Shown here one piece after another: positions 1 through 8,989 of a DNA stretch of 61,795 nucleotides (the stretch's first letter is position 1; each line of letters starts with the position of its first letter). Position numbers and translations under genes: made by a program. The notes beneath the pieces were generated by a model. That model worked only from the letters and a program-made list of their open reading frames with translations. It ran no database searches and was not told the DNA's origin. Source of the DNA: Gammaproteobacteria bacterium (GTDB lineage Bacteria > Pseudomonadota > Gammaproteobacteria > Steroidobacterales > JABDKV01); NCBI GenBank assembly GCA_013003425.1, contig JABDJB010000035.1:1-61795 (forward strand). Reading direction: 5' to 3'.

Positions 1-251
1 GCGACAGGTTCCTGTGGGAGCGGCTTCCAGCCGCGCCGACCTGCGACAGGTTCCTGTGGGAGCGGCTTCCAGCCGCGCCGACCTGCGACAGGTTCCTGTG
101 GGAGCGGCTTCCAGCCGCGCCGACTTGCGACAGGTTCCTGTGGGAGCGGCTTCCAGCCGCGACGACCTGCGACAGGTTCCTGTGGGAGCGGCTTCCAGCC
201 GCGCCGACTTGCGACAGGTTCCTGTGGGAGCGGCTTCCAGCCGCGACTGCC
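1..251. repeat. Six tandem copies of a 42-bp REP-like unit
   Basis: Six head-to-tail units start at 1, 43, 85, 127, 169 and 211; the last runs into unique sequence near 251 and the array may extend left of the window. Each unit holds the core GTGGGAGCGGCTTCCAG followed by CCGCG, so GCGGCT and AGCCGC can pair into a hairpin with a 3-nt loop. Units differ only at a few bases (GCGCC or GCGAC; ACCT or ACTT). The core resembles REP/REPIN palindromes of gammaproteobacterial intergenic regions, and related copies lie at 60407-60516. No RAYT transposase is visible. An apparent open frame across the array (14-370) is just the repeat read through. Confidence 0.93.
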
Positions 252-451
252 AGGAACGATGGTTAGCCGCAGTCCTGCAAGACAGTATTCCTTGCCAGTT
301 CCGGCTCCCGGGCTCGCAGTCGCTGACAGGAAACACTGTATTCTCTCCCGCCGCACTGTTACCGACCTGAGAGGCTGTTCGCCGCGGTATTAAGATGGTG
401 CTGTGTGGCAACCAGCGTCGCGGCTGATGATGGGTTGGCAGGGTAGAAGAA
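252..451. other. Intergenic stretch with no recognisable gene
   Basis: Between the repeat block and the terminator at 452-477 I see no convincing coding frame, RNA gene or promoter. The sequence is non-repetitive. Confidence 0.6.
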
Positions 452-477
452 GTCGAACCGGCCGGAGCCGGTTCGAC
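452..477 (-). terminator. Rho-independent-type terminator after the 501-1136 gene
   Basis: A perfect 11-bp stem (452-462 with 467-477) closes a 4-nt loop. On the minus strand it lies 24 bases after the stop of the membrane-protein gene and is followed by the T-rich tract TTCTTCT. It is GC-rich and isolated, so termination of that gene is the simplest reading. Confidence 0.75.
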
Positions 478-500
478 GATTACTGATTTGCGATTGTTGC

Positions 501-1136
501 TTACAGGAAATGTACGATCGCAAAAATGACCGCGGTCAGCGCCAGGCTGCTGTGGATCACGCCGACGACTGATTTCATCGGTCCGACTTTGCCGACGATC
601 GCGTTGGCTTCAAGTACCAGTATCACGATGAGGGCGAGCATAAAGCCCAGGTCTGAGAAACTCGGTGCCTGGAAGCCGGCCATGCTGAAGGCGCCATGTT
701 TGGAGCCGAGCATGCCGAACAGCATCGGGCCCGAAAACAACGTATTAGTGCGGGAGGCGAGCAGCGCTTTCGGCCCGGCTTTGCCGGCATCGCCTTCGTT
801 TATGCCAATGACAATTTTCTGTGCCGGCCAGATGATCAGCCATACGTTGAGGAACATGAATATGCCCATCAGTGCGCCGAGCAGGATGTATTGGTTGGCA
901 CCCTTGCCGAGCGTCCACAGCAGGTAGACACCGGTCAGGAAGGTGAACATGGCACCCCAGCGGAACCACCACAATGCACGTGGCACCAGCTTCTTGGTGG
1001 CATCGGCCTTGGCGCCGGCATCAGCCTCGGCGAAGTACGAGCCCTGTACGAAATTGAAGTAGTACAGCAAGCCAATCCAGGTGATGCCGAACAGGACGTG
1101 TCCCCAACGGAACAGAAAATCGATCAGCGCCATCAT
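501..1136 (-). CDS. Urate-oxidase-N-terminal-like integral membrane protein
   Basis: About 211 residues, mostly hydrophobic, with roughly six or seven membrane spans. The N-terminal span carries WGHVLFGITWIG, and WWFRWGAMFTFLTG and IIWPAQK follow. This matches the membrane domain of PuuD-type proteins (urate oxidase N-terminal family), but the C-terminal cytochrome c domain (CxxCH) of true PuuD is absent and no purine genes are nearby, so the substrate is unknown. Four consecutive ATG codons open the frame (1142, 1139, 1136, 1133). The AAGGGG tract ends one base before the first, so the third ATG has the best spacing (7 nt) and is chosen. A terminator follows at 452-477. Confidence 0.82.
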   Translation of the reverse strand: MMALIDFLFRWGHVLFGITWIGLLYYFNFVQGSYFAEADAGAKADATKKLVPRALWWFRWGAMFTFLTGVYLLWTLGKGANQYILLGALMGIFMFLNVWLIIWPAQKIVIGINEGDAGKAGPKALLASRTNTLFSGPMLFGMLGSKHGAFSMAGFQAPSFSDLGFMLALIVILVLEANAIVGKVGPMKSVVGVIHSSLALTAVIFAIVHFL

Positions 1137-1208
1137 CATCATTCCCCTTTTGGATGAGTGCAGGCACAGAACAGACGTTGTGCCCGTAGTTCGGGGCGAA
1201 AGTTTACC

Positions 1209-3239
1209 CTAACGGTTTTGGTTGCGCAGTAATTCGTCCAGCCCGGCGCCGGCCGTGCAGGTATGGCCGCGGCACAGATAGGCGAAAATTTCGCCACGTG
1301 GCTCGCGTAGCGCCAGTCCGTCAGGCAGGTTTTTTGCGTCGGCCGGTATTGCATAGCACAAACGGTCGGGGCGATAGTCGGAGCGGAGTTGCTGCTGCCA
1401 GTGATCCAGTTTTTCCGCGCTGCCGCGCAGCACCAGGATCTCGGGTGGCTGCAGGAAACCTGCCAGCGCATTGACCAGGCTGGCATGCGCCTGCGGATGG
1501 TGGCGCATCAGGTCCCAGCCGGCGCGCAGCGTGCGTTCGGCCGCTTCCAGGTATCTTGTTTCGCCGACCAGGTAGCCCAGGCGCAGCAAGCCGCGCGCGG
1601 CGACGCCGTTTCCTGCGGGTGTTGCCTGATCGTTCAGCGGGCGGGCGCGATGGAACAGCGCCTCATGATCATCGGCGGTGAAAAAGAAGCCGCCGCGCTC
1701 GCCGTCTTCAAAATGTGTCAGCAATAGCTCGGCCAGCGCCAGTGCGAAATTCAGATCTTCGCTGCGCCAGCGGTATTGCAGCAGCTCCAGCAGCGCGTCG
1801 ATCAGGAAAGCGTGATCATCAAGATAAGCGGGCAGGTTCGCTGTTTCGTCCTTCCATGAGGCAAGCAGACGACCATCGCGCCACAATTCACGACGAATGA
1901 AATCAACCGCGCTGGTGGCGGCATCAGCATATGCCGGCTCATCGAGGCTGCGTGCAGCGATGGCCAGCCCGCGGATCATCAGAGCGTTACAGCCGGTAAG
2001 GATCTTTTCGTCGCGGTCCGGGCGAACGCGTTGCTCGCGCGCGGCAAGCAGCGCGGCGCGGGCGCGGTCAATGCCTTCGCGGTCTGCTTCTTCGACGGCT
2101 TGCGCCTGCCACAAGTGATGCTGTCCCTCAAAATTCGGTTCGTCATCGAGGCCGAAATGCGCTGCCACGTCGGGCCAGTCATCGTTGCCGACAATCTGCC
2201 TGGCCTCATCGCCCTGCCAGACGTAATACCGGCCTTCCTCGCCCTCGGAATCGGCATCGAGCGTGGCATAAAAGCCGCCGTTGTCCGACCGCATGTCGCG
2301 TAGTACCCAGTCGGCCGTTTCGCGCGCCGTGCGTTGAAACAGCGGCTGGCCGGTGGCCTGCCAGGCCCGCGCACATAGCGCCAGCAGCAAGCCGTTGTCG
2401 TAGAGCATTTTTTCAAAGTGTGGTATGCGCCACTTTGCATCGACCGAGTAACGATAAAAGCCGCCACCGAGCTGGTCGTAAATGCCACCACGCGCCATTT
2501 GTTCCAGCGTAAACACGGCCATGTGCAGCGCGCGCACGTCGGGCTGGTCATCATCGCGGGTTGTGGACCAGTGTTGCAGCAGCCGTTCGATGCTTGTCGG
2601 TTGCGGGAACTTCGGTGCGTCGCCGAATCCGCCGTTGTGCGGGTCGAAGGCCTGCTCCAGCTCACGTCGCGCAGCAGTCAGCGGTGTGTCATCGAGCTGA
2701 CCGGTCGTGGCATCAGTGTTGTCAATCTGTTTGAACGCATCGGCCATGGACGACTTCTGCTGGCCGATTTCAATGCTGTGATCGCGGTAAAACCCGGCCG
2801 CCTTGCGCAGCAGCTCCGGAAAACCGGGCATGCCCTGGCGCGGCTGCGGCGGAAAGTAGGTGCCGGCAAAAAACGGCAGTTTGTCATCTGGATCGATAAA
2901 TACTGTCAGCGGCCAGCCTCCGGGCCGTTGCGCCAGCAGCTGGTGTGCCGTCTGGTACAGTTGGTCGAGATCGGGCCGCTCTTCACGATCTACCTTCACG
3001 TTGACGAATAACTCGTTCATCACCGCTGCGATTTCGTCGTTCTCAAACGACTCGTGCGCCATCACATGACACCAGTGACAGGCGGAATAACCGATGGAAA
3101 GCAGCACCGGTTTTCCCGCAGCGCGGGCGGTTGCAAAAGCAGTATCGTCCCAGGGGTGCCAGTCGACCGGATTATCGGCATGCTGCTGCAGGTATGGGCT
3201 GGTTTCGCCAGCGAGGCGGTTGTTGGGGTTTGCGGGCAT
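1209..3239 (-). CDS. yyaL: Thioredoxin-fold protein of the YyaL / SSP411 (DUF255) family
   Basis: 676 residues. The N-terminus holds the family signature [21 protein letters not shown], then a thioredoxin-like domain with a CHWC motif (Cys54, Cys57), and a long C-terminal alpha/alpha-barrel related to glycan epimerases and glycosidases. Length and layout match full-length bacterial members. The biochemical role is not established; the family is conserved from bacteria to humans (SPATA20). The open frame runs upstream to 3422, but homology begins at the ATG at 3239, which also leaves a 28-bp divergent gap to rlmI instead of an overlap. Confidence 0.93.
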   Translation of the reverse strand: MPANPNNRLAGETSPYLQQHADNPVDWHPWDDTAFATARAAGKPVLLSIGYSACHWCHVMAHESFENDEIAAVMNELFVNVKVDREERPDLDQLYQTAHQLLAQRPGGWPLTVFIDPDDKLPFFAGTYFPPQPRQGMPGFPELLRKAAGFYRDHSIEIGQQKSSMADAFKQIDNTDATTGQLDDTPLTAARRELEQAFDPHNGGFGDAPKFPQPTSIERLLQHWSTTRDDDQPDVRALHMAVFTLEQMARGGIYDQLGGGFYRYSVDAKWRIPHFEKMLYDNGLLLALCARAWQATGQPLFQRTARETADWVLRDMRSDNGGFYATLDADSEGEEGRYYVWQGDEARQIVGNDDWPDVAAHFGLDDEPNFEGQHHLWQAQAVEEADREGIDRARAALLAAREQRVRPDRDEKILTGCNALMIRGLAIAARSLDEPAYADAATSAVDFIRRELWRDGRLLASWKDETANLPAYLDDHAFLIDALLELLQYRWRSEDLNFALALAELLLTHFEDGERGGFFFTADDHEALFHRARPLNDQATPAGNGVAARGLLRLGYLVGETRYLEAAERTLRAGWDLMRHHPQAHASLVNALAGFLQPPEILVLRGSAEKLDHWQQQLRSDYRPDRLCYAIPADAKNLPDGLALREPRGEIFAYLCRGHTCTAGAGLDELLRNQNR

Positions 3240-3267
3240 AATCAGCACTATACATTTGGATTTTGCA

Positions 3268-4476
3268 ATGAGCGACCAGCACCAGGACCGGCTGCGGCCA
3301 CTACGATTGAAGCGACGCGAAGGCCGGCGCCTGCGCGCCGGCCATCTGTGGGTATTCAGCAACGAGATCGACACAGACAGCACACCGCTGCGATTGTTCG
3401 AGCCAGGTGATGCTGTTGCCATCCGCGCGGCCGACGGACGTTTTATCGCCAGCGGCTACGTCAATCCGCACTCGCTGATTGCCGCGCGGATTTTGAGCCG
3501 CGACCAGAAAATAGTGCCCGGCAAATCGTTGCTTATTCACCGGCTGAAAATTGCACTGTCGCTGCGCGAACGTATCTTCGATCATCCCTGTTACCGGCTG
3601 GCGTTTGGCGAGGGCGACCTGCTGCCGGGTCTGGTGGTCGACCGGCATGGCGATGTACTGGTAGCGCAGCTGACCACAGCGGGTATGGAACGAATGAAGG
3701 ATGACGTACTGGAAGCGCTGCGCAAGGTGCTGCGGCCAGCCGGTGTGTTGTGGAAAAATGATTCTCCTGTGCGTGAGCTGGAGGGGCTGGAGCGCTACGT
3801 CGAGCCGGCCTGGGGCGAGGTACCGGAAACGGTAGAGATTCGCGAGGGCAGGGCGCGATTCGAGGTGCCGCTGGCGGGCGGGCAGAAAACCGGTTTCTAT
3901 TACGACCAGCGACTGAATCGTGAACGGCTGCGGCCTTATGTGCGCGATGCCGATGTGCTGGACGTGTTCTCCTACGTCGGAGCGTTTGGCGTGCACTGCA
4001 TGAAGCATGGAGCAGCGAGCGTGACGTGTGTCGATTCCTCGGCAACGGCGCTGGAGTACGCAAAGAAAAACGCGCGCACGAATCGCGTGCGAATCGACAC
4101 GCTGAAGGGCGATGCCGTCGACGTGCTGGCCGGCCTGCGCCGGGAGAGATGCAAATTCGACGTAGTAATTCTTGACCCGCCAGCCTACATAAAGCGCAAA
4201 AAAGATATTGACGCCGGACGCGAAGCATATCGCCGGATTATTCAGGCTGGTATGCAGCTGATCGGTCGTGAGGGTTACGTGCTGGTGTGTTCGTGTTCTG
4301 CGCACATGGCCGAAGATGAATTGTTGCGCCTGGTGCAGCACAGTGCGCGTCACCTGGATCGTCACGCGCAGTTAATTGAAGCCGGTGGCCAGGGGCCGGA
4401 TCACCCGGTGCATCCGGCAATACCCGAAACGAGATATCTCAAGGCGCTGCTGTGTCGGATTACCCGGCAGCGGTGA
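3268..4476 (+). CDS. rlmI: 23S rRNA (cytosine-C5) methyltransferase, RlmI family
   Basis: 402 residues, close to E. coli RlmI, which methylates C1962 of 23S rRNA with SAM. An N-terminal PUA-like domain (about residues 8-75, with [11 protein letters not shown]) precedes a Rossmann methyltransferase domain with the SAM loop [10 protein letters not shown] near 232-241, acidic D256, DPPAYIKRK at 303-311 and a CSCSAH segment at 341-346. The frame could start at 3094, but that would overlap yyaL; the ATG at 3268 begins the conserved domain. It is divergent from yyaL and 16 bp upstream of lgt, so it may be the first gene of the rlmI-lgt-thyA-folA unit. Confidence 0.93.
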   Translation: MSDQHQDRLRPLRLKRREGRRLRAGHLWVFSNEIDTDSTPLRLFEPGDAVAIRAADGRFIASGYVNPHSLIAARILSRDQKIVPGKSLLIHRLKIALSLRERIFDHPCYRLAFGEGDLLPGLVVDRHGDVLVAQLTTAGMERMKDDVLEALRKVLRPAGVLWKNDSPVRELEGLERYVEPAWGEVPETVEIREGRARFEVPLAGGQKTGFYYDQRLNRERLRPYVRDADVLDVFSYVGAFGVHCMKHGAASVTCVDSSATALEYAKKNARTNRVRIDTLKGDAVDVLAGLRRERCKFDVVILDPPAYIKRKKDIDAGREAYRRIIQAGMQLIGREGYVLVCSCSAHMAEDELLRLVQHSARHLDRHAQLIEAGGQGPDHPVHPAIPETRYLKALLCRITRQR

Positions 4477-4492
4477 TACACTGCGCGCTATC

Positions 4493-5344
4493 GTGATCCG
4501 TTACCCCGACATTGACAAAGTAGCCGTCTCACTGGGCCCGCTGCAGGTGCACTGGTACGGTCTGATGTACGTGTTCGGTTTCATCACGGCATTCATGTTG
4601 CTGCGTTACCGGGCCAACAGGGAAAATTCAGGCTGGAGCAAAGAGGCACCGGAAGACCTGGTGTTTTTCGGCATGATCGGGCTGTTTGTCGGCGCGCGAC
4701 TGTTCTACATGTTTGTGTACGGCTTCGATCAGCTCAAAGAGAATCCGCTGAGCATTTTGAAAGTGTGGGAAGGCGGCATGTCTTTCCATGGCGGGTTGAT
4801 CGGCGTGATGGTGGCGATGTGGTGGTACGCGCGTAAACACCAGCGTGGCTTTTTCGAGATCACCGATTTTCTCGTTCCAGCTATTCCCCCGGGATTGTTT
4901 TTTGGCCGGATGGGTAACTTCATCAACGGCGAACTGTGGGGCAAGACTACGGATGTGCCGTGGGCCTTCTACTACGATGGCACCGCGCGCGAGGACGTTG
5001 CAGCAGCTTTTGCCGATGGCCAGGCGCGCCATCCGTCGCAGCTTTACGAGGCCGGTCTCGAGGGCCTGGTGCTGTTCCTTATATTATGGGCGTATTCCTC
5101 AAAGCGGCGGCCCACCATGGCGGTGTCCGGTATGTTCCTGTTTTTATATGGGATATTCCGTTTTATTGTCGAATTCATCCGGCTGCCGGACAGCCACATG
5201 GGCGAGGGCGGCTACCTGGCATTTGGCTGGCTGACCACCGGTCAGTTGCTCACAGCGCCGATGGTCCTGCTCGGGCTTGCGCTGATCGTTATTGCATACC
5301 GTCGCGGCGCTGCACCGCTGCAAGCTGAAAGCAAGACCACATGA
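4493..5344 (+). CDS. lgt: Phosphatidylglycerol--prolipoprotein diacylglyceryl transferase
   Basis: 283 residues with about seven membrane spans. Lgt moves diacylglycerol from phosphatidylglycerol to the lipobox cysteine of prolipoproteins in the inner membrane, the first step of lipoprotein maturation. Visible signatures are HWYGLMY near residue 21, MSFHGGLIG and the Lgt signature [13 protein letters not shown]. The start is taken as GTG 4493, just before [13 protein letters not shown] where homologues begin; the frame also runs back into rlmI to an ATG at 4376. The stop overlaps the thyA start as ATGA, the usual lgt-thyA coupling. Several lipoproteins in this window (RlpA, LolB, the TPR protein, the repeat protein) are its likely substrates. 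Confidence 0.95.
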   Translation: MIRYPDIDKVAVSLGPLQVHWYGLMYVFGFITAFMLLRYRANRENSGWSKEAPEDLVFFGMIGLFVGARLFYMFVYGFDQLKENPLSILKVWEGGMSFHGGLIGVMVAMWWYARKHQRGFFEITDFLVPAIPPGLFFGRMGNFINGELWGKTTDVPWAFYYDGTAREDVAAAFADGQARHPSQLYEAGLEGLVLFLILWAYSSKRRPTMAVSGMFLFLYGIFRFIVEFIRLPDSHMGEGGYLAFGWLTTGQLLTAPMVLLGLALIVIAYRRGAAPLQAESKTT

Positions 5345-6135
5345 AACAGTATCTGGACCTGATGCAACACGTGCTGGAAAACGGCACTGAAAAAACTGAC
5401 CGCACCGGCACCGGAACGCTGGCAGTGTTTGGTCACCAGATGCGCTTTGACCTGCACGATGGTTTTCCACTGGTTACCACAAAAAAACTGCATCTGCGCT
5501 CGATTGTTCACGAGCTGCTGTGGTTCCTGCGTGGCGAGACCAATATCGACTACCTCAAGCGTAATGGCGTGAGCATCTGGGATGAATGGGCCGACGAAAA
5601 CGGCGACCTCGGCCCCGTCTATGGCGCGCAGTGGCGTTCGTGGCCGGCACGCAACGGTGAGCACATCGACCAGATCGAGCGCGTAGTCTCCCAGCTGCGC
5701 ACCCAGCCTGACTCGCGTCGGATCATTGTCAGCGCGTGGAACGTGGCTGACCTGGATCGCATGGCTTTGTCGCCATGTCACGCACTGTTCCAGTTCTATG
5801 TTGCTGACGGACGGCTTTCGTGTCAGCTCTACCAGCGTAGTGCCGATATTTTTCTCGGAGTGCCATTCAATATCGCGTCGTATTCATTGCTGACCTGCAT
5901 GCTGGCGCAGCAGTGCGAACTCGAGCCGGGCGAGTTCATCTGGACCGGTGGCGACTGTCACCTGTACAGCAATCACATTGAGCAGGCCAACGAGCAGCTG
6001 GCACGCAATCCTTTGCCGCCCCCGCGGCTGGTGATCGAGCGTAAGCCGGCGAGTATTTACGAATACCGCTACGAGGACTTTGTCATCGAGGGTTACCAGT
6101 CGCATCCGGCTATCAGGGCGGCCGTGGCGGTCTGA
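5341..6135 (+). CDS. thyA: Thymidylate synthase
   Basis: 264 residues, the same length as E. coli ThyA. It converts dUMP to dTMP with methylene-tetrahydrofolate and produces dihydrofolate. The catalytic cysteine is Cys146 in [23 protein letters not shown] at 21-31, the [10 protein letters not shown] segment and the HLYSNHIEQ motif are also present. The start overlaps the lgt stop (ATGA) and folA follows immediately, which fits because dihydrofolate reductase recycles the product. Confidence 0.98.
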   Translation: MKQYLDLMQHVLENGTEKTDRTGTGTLAVFGHQMRFDLHDGFPLVTTKKLHLRSIVHELLWFLRGETNIDYLKRNGVSIWDEWADENGDLGPVYGAQWRSWPARNGEHIDQIERVVSQLRTQPDSRRIIVSAWNVADLDRMALSPCHALFQFYVADGRLSCQLYQRSADIFLGVPFNIASYSLLTCMLAQQCELEPGEFIWTGGDCHLYSNHIEQANEQLARNPLPPPRLVIERKPASIYEYRYEDFVIEGYQSHPAIRAAVAV

Positions 6136-6666
6136 TTGGCCTGCGCCGACAACAAGACGCTTTCCATTATTGTTGCCATGACCCACGAGCGGGTCATTGG
6201 CCGCGACGGTGGACTGCCCTGGCACCTTCCGGCAGACCTTGGTCACTTCAAGACAACCACAATGGGCAAGCCCATCGTGATGGGTCGCAAAACCTACGAG
6301 TCGATCGCTAAGCCCCTGCCCGGACGCCAGAACATTGTGGTCACCCGCAACCCGGACTGGGACGCTGCCGGCGTCACCGCTGTAAATTCGCTCGATGCAG
6401 CGATTGCTGCCTGCGGCGAGGCGTCGGAGATCATGATCATCGGTGGCGCGCAGCTCTACGCCGCCGCGTTGTCGCGCGCCGATCGCATGCATATCACCTA
6501 TGTAGGGCAATCCATCGAAGGTGACACTCATTTCCCGGATATCGACCGGTCAGCATGGCGCATGGTCGAACGCAGCGCGACGCAGTTTCACGGTGGTATC
6601 CCGTTTTTCTTTTCCCGCTGGCAGCGCCGGACCGCAACCGTGGCAACCGAGCACAGGAGATCATGA
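6136..6666 (+). CDS. folA: Dihydrofolate reductase
   Basis: 176 residues. It reduces dihydrofolate to tetrahydrofolate with NADPH. GGLPWHLPADLGHF carries the active-site acid Asp34, MGRKTYESI and LPGRQNIVVTRN form the cofactor site, and IIGGAQLY is the second nucleotide loop. The only reasonable start is TTG at 6136, directly after the thyA stop with no spacer; no good ribosome-binding site is visible, so translation is probably coupled to thyA. The end overlaps the start of the next gene. Confidence 0.96.
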   Translation: MACADNKTLSIIVAMTHERVIGRDGGLPWHLPADLGHFKTTTMGKPIVMGRKTYESIAKPLPGRQNIVVTRNPDWDAAGVTAVNSLDAAIAACGEASEIMIIGGAQLYAAALSRADRMHITYVGQSIEGDTHFPDIDRSAWRMVERSATQFHGGIPFFFSRWQRRTATVATEHRRS

Positions 6667-7127
6667 TGAATCGAAGCCTGGCTGACTGGCTGGTGCTTGT
6701 CCCCGGAGCTGTCCTGCTGATGTACCTGGTGTATGCGCAGGCGATCCCCGCGTTTGACTACGAACTGGGGGTGCGCATGGGCACGCAGGAATCGGCGCAG
6801 CAGATAACCCGGGTGGGCGCCGCGTTCTGGTACGGATTCGCATTTGCCGATCTGGTGATTTACATCCCGCTGCTGCTCGCCGGTCTGTATGGCTATTGGC
6901 GCGGCAGCGGATGGTGTTTACCGGTCATCGGCGCCGCGCTGGGCATCACCGCATACTGGCCGATCGTTGTACTTGCCGCTGCCGTCGATGCGCGTGGCGT
7001 GCCCGGCTGGCAGATCGCAGAGGCGCCTTACTGGGTCGTGTTGCTGCCAGTCTTTCTCTGGGCCCTGTGGTCACTGTGGCAGGTCACGTCTGACGGACGA
7101 AATGACGGGGTTTCTGAAACGGTTTAG
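6666..7127 (+). CDS. Small integral membrane protein of unknown function
   Basis: About 153 residues with four predicted membrane spans, an N-terminal hydrophobic helix (WLVLVPGAVLLMYLVY) and short hydrophilic loops. I do not recognise the family. An AGGAG sequence at 6655-6659 lies 6 nt before the ATG at 6666; another ATG at 6663 is too close to it. The start lies on the last base of the folA stop, so it is the last gene of the lgt-thyA-folA unit, and the bidirectional terminator at 7177-7194 follows. It has no catalytic motif. Confidence 0.8.
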   Translation: MNRSLADWLVLVPGAVLLMYLVYAQAIPAFDYELGVRMGTQESAQQITRVGAAFWYGFAFADLVIYIPLLLAGLYGYWRGSGWCLPVIGAALGITAYWPIVVLAAAVDARGVPGWQIAEAPYWVVLLPVFLWALWSLWQVTSDGRNDGVSETV

Positions 7128-7176
7128 TTGCCGGCGCTGTTGCGGCGACGGGGCCTTGGCTTTCAGCAATAAAAAA

Positions 7177-7194
7177 AGCGGCCCGGAGGCCGCT
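7177..7194. terminator. Bidirectional terminator between convergent units
   Basis: Stem AGCGGCC (7177-7183) and GGCCGCT (7188-7194) with loop CGGA, flanked by A7 on the left and TTTCTT on the right. It lies between the plus-strand folA unit and the minus-strand cold-shock gene, so it can serve both. Confidence 0.85.
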
Positions 7195-7228
7195 TTCTTC
7201 AAGCACCAGGGTTTGGCGCCTGGCCGGC

Positions 7229-7432
7229 TCAGGCTGCTTCGAGCTTGTCGGCGGCGAGTTTGCCGCGCTCGGTGACAACTTCGTAGCTGACCCGCTGGCC
7301 TTCGTTCAGCGTATCCATGCCTGCGCGTTGAACGGCGCTGACGTGTACAAATACGTCTTTGCTGCCGTCTTCCGGCGCGATGAACCCAAAACCCTTGGTG
7401 GGGTTGAAAAATTTAACTGTTCCAATAGCCAT
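7229..7432 (-). CDS. Cold-shock protein, CspA family
   Basis: 67 residues, one cold-shock (OB-fold) domain. RNP1 is KGFGFI (residues 13-18) and RNP2 is DVFVHVS; these bind single-stranded RNA or DNA and act as RNA chaperones or antiterminators. The start MAIGTVKFF at 7432 is preceded by a strong GGAGG at 7436-7440. The frame continues upstream without a stop to 7570, but that part is the untranslated leader. I cannot say which csp paralogue it is or whether it is cold-inducible. Confidence 0.95.
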   Translation of the reverse strand: MAIGTVKFFNPTKGFGFIAPEDGSKDVFVHVSAVQRAGMDTLNEGQRVSYEVVTERGKLAADKLEAA

Positions 7433-7587
7433 TCTGGCCTCCATATCAAAATCGCGCGCTAATCGGGCGCGTAACGAACAACTCAGAAGGGTAGTCTTTG
7501 AAACGTGCCCGGAACCGGGCGGTAGCAGGGAGGCATCCATAACGTAAGTCGCGCGAGGATAATGCCTCATTGGCGGCCGGAATTCAA
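7433..7587 (-). promoter_or_regulatory. Promoter and structured leader of the cold-shock gene
   Basis: On the minus strand a -35-like TTGAAT (7582-7587) is followed after 17 bases by CATTAT (7559-7564), predicting a start near 7552 and a leader of about 120 nt. The leader can form GC hairpins (palindrome GCCCGGAACCGGGC near 7507-7520; GC-rich arms near 7452-7472). Long folded leaders are typical of cspA-type genes. Confidence 0.5.
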
Positions 7588-7633
7588 TGCATTTTTGTCA
7601 GGAATTGCAATCGCATGGATCCCCCGGGCGTCT

Positions 7634-8989
7634 CTACAGCCGGGCGTCAATCAGCTCACCGGCCTGGTTGTAGTCGATATGGTCGAGGCTGGCGGCGTCG
7701 CCGATCAGTTCGTCAAGGATGCCCTGCTGGATTACGCCACGGCGCCTGGCCTCGGCATAGGGGACATGGTGGAACATCACCAGGGAATAGCGCGGGACGA
7801 AGGCCTCGGGGAAACGCCGCTCCAGTTCCCAGGCGAGCTGTTTTTTCAGGTGAAAACGGGGGTCGCGGACGGTGTCGCGCATCTCTATGTAGTTCTCCAG
7901 CGCCATAGCTGCAATGGCGTCGGCATTGGGCTTGCGGCGTTCCTCGAACTCGGCAAACACCCGCTCCCAGCCGCGCGGGCCTGGCGCGCCCATCGTCTCC
8001 AGGCACTGGTCGAGTTCGAAGCAGTCCTCGAAGGCGCAGTTCATGCCCTGGCCGTGGAACGGCACGATGCCATGTGCCGCGTCGCCCAGCAGGAGGAAGC
8101 GGCCGCCGACGCGCCACGGCTGGCAGTAAATTGTGCCCATGGCCCCGGTCGGGTTAGCGAAAAAGTCAGTGGCAAGCTCGGGCATCAGCTCCAGTGCGTC
8201 CGGGAACTGTTCGCGGAAAAAGGCCTCGACCGCATCGGCATCGGTCAGTGAGGAAAAGCCGGGCTCCCCCTCCCGTGCCAGAAACAGGGTTACCGTGAAA
8301 CTGCCGTCGAGGTTGGGCAGCGCGATCAGCATGTAGTCACCGCGCGGCCAGATATGCAGCGCGTTGGCGTCGATGCGATGCCCGCCGGACTCCGCTGCCG
8401 GTATTTCCAGTTCCTTGTAGGCGTGTTCGAGATAATCCTCGCGCGAGCTGTAGCCGGGCAGTTTTGACATCTGCCGGCGCACGATGGAGCCGGCGCCGTC
8501 GGCCGCAATCACGGGTGTGCGTTCCAGCACGTACTGGCGGCCGCTGTCGCTTTCCTTCATACGCACACTGCCGCTGCAAAGATCAGCCGCCATGACGCGA
8601 TGGCCAAAATGGAAGTTCACCCCGTACTGGTGTTCTGCGGTATTGAGCAGCAGCTCATTCAGCCCGCCGCGCGAGATCGAATAGATTACTTCGTCGTCTG
8701 TCTTGCCATAGGGCTGCAATGCCTGCTGCCCGTCCACGGCGTGCAGCATGCGCCCGCGCATGGTGATGACCAGTTCCCTGACAGCTTTGTACAGCCCGAC
8801 TTCGCGCAGCGCGCGGATGCCACGGTTGGCCAGCGCCAGGTTGATCGAGCGTCCGGCCGGGATTTCTGTGCTGCGCATGTCCGGGCGCGCCTCGTAAACG
8901 TCAACTTCGTAGCCGCGGCGTGCCAGGTAGACTGCCAGGAGTGAGCCCGCCAGACCTGCACCGAGGATAGTGACGCGTTCGCGGCTCAT
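7634..8989 (-). CDS. kmo: Kynurenine 3-monooxygenase
   Basis: 451 residues, a typical KMO length. This FAD enzyme hydroxylates L-kynurenine to 3-hydroxykynurenine with NADPH and O2. The FAD loop ILGAGLAGS is at 8-16, the family-typical AGRSINLALANRG at 45-57, and the second FAD motif GDAAHGIVPFHGQGMN at 302-317. The ATG at 8989 overlaps the kynU stop as ATGA; the longer open frame to 9097 lies inside kynU. It is the last gene of the kynurenine operon; no strong terminator is visible in the 200 bp before the cold-shock gene. Confidence 0.96.
   Translation of the reverse strand: MSRERVTILGAGLAGSLLAVYLARRGYEVDVYEARPDMRSTEIPAGRSINLALANRGIRALREVGLYKAVRELVITMRGRMLHAVDGQQALQPYGKTDDEVIYSISRGGLNELLLNTAEHQYGVNFHFGHRVMAADLCSGSVRMKESDSGRQYVLERTPVIAADGAGSIVRRQMSKLPGYSSREDYLEHAYKELEIPAAESGGHRIDANALHIWPRGDYMLIALPNLDGSFTVTLFLAREGEPGFSSLTDADAVEAFFREQFPDALELMPELATDFFANPTGAMGTIYCQPWRVGGRFLLLGDAAHGIVPFHGQGMNCAFEDCFELDQCLETMGAPGPRGWERVFAEFEERRKPNADAIAAMALENYIEMRDTVRDPRFHLKKQLAWELERRFPEAFVPRYSLVMFHHVPYAEARRRGVIQQGILDELIGDAASLDHIDYNQAGELIDARL

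Noticed and set aside
1-251. CRISPR array
   Set aside because: The repeats are directly adjacent with no unique spacers, the unit is palindromic like REP elements, and no cas genes are nearby.
14-370. 118-residue open frame with repeated GAASSRADLRQVPV
   Set aside because: It is a read-through of the 42-bp REP-like repeats, with no ribosome-binding site and no homology-like core.
3301-4365. 354-residue minus-strand frame
   Set aside because: Antisense to rlmI, which has all motifs; long mirror frames are expected in GC-rich genes.
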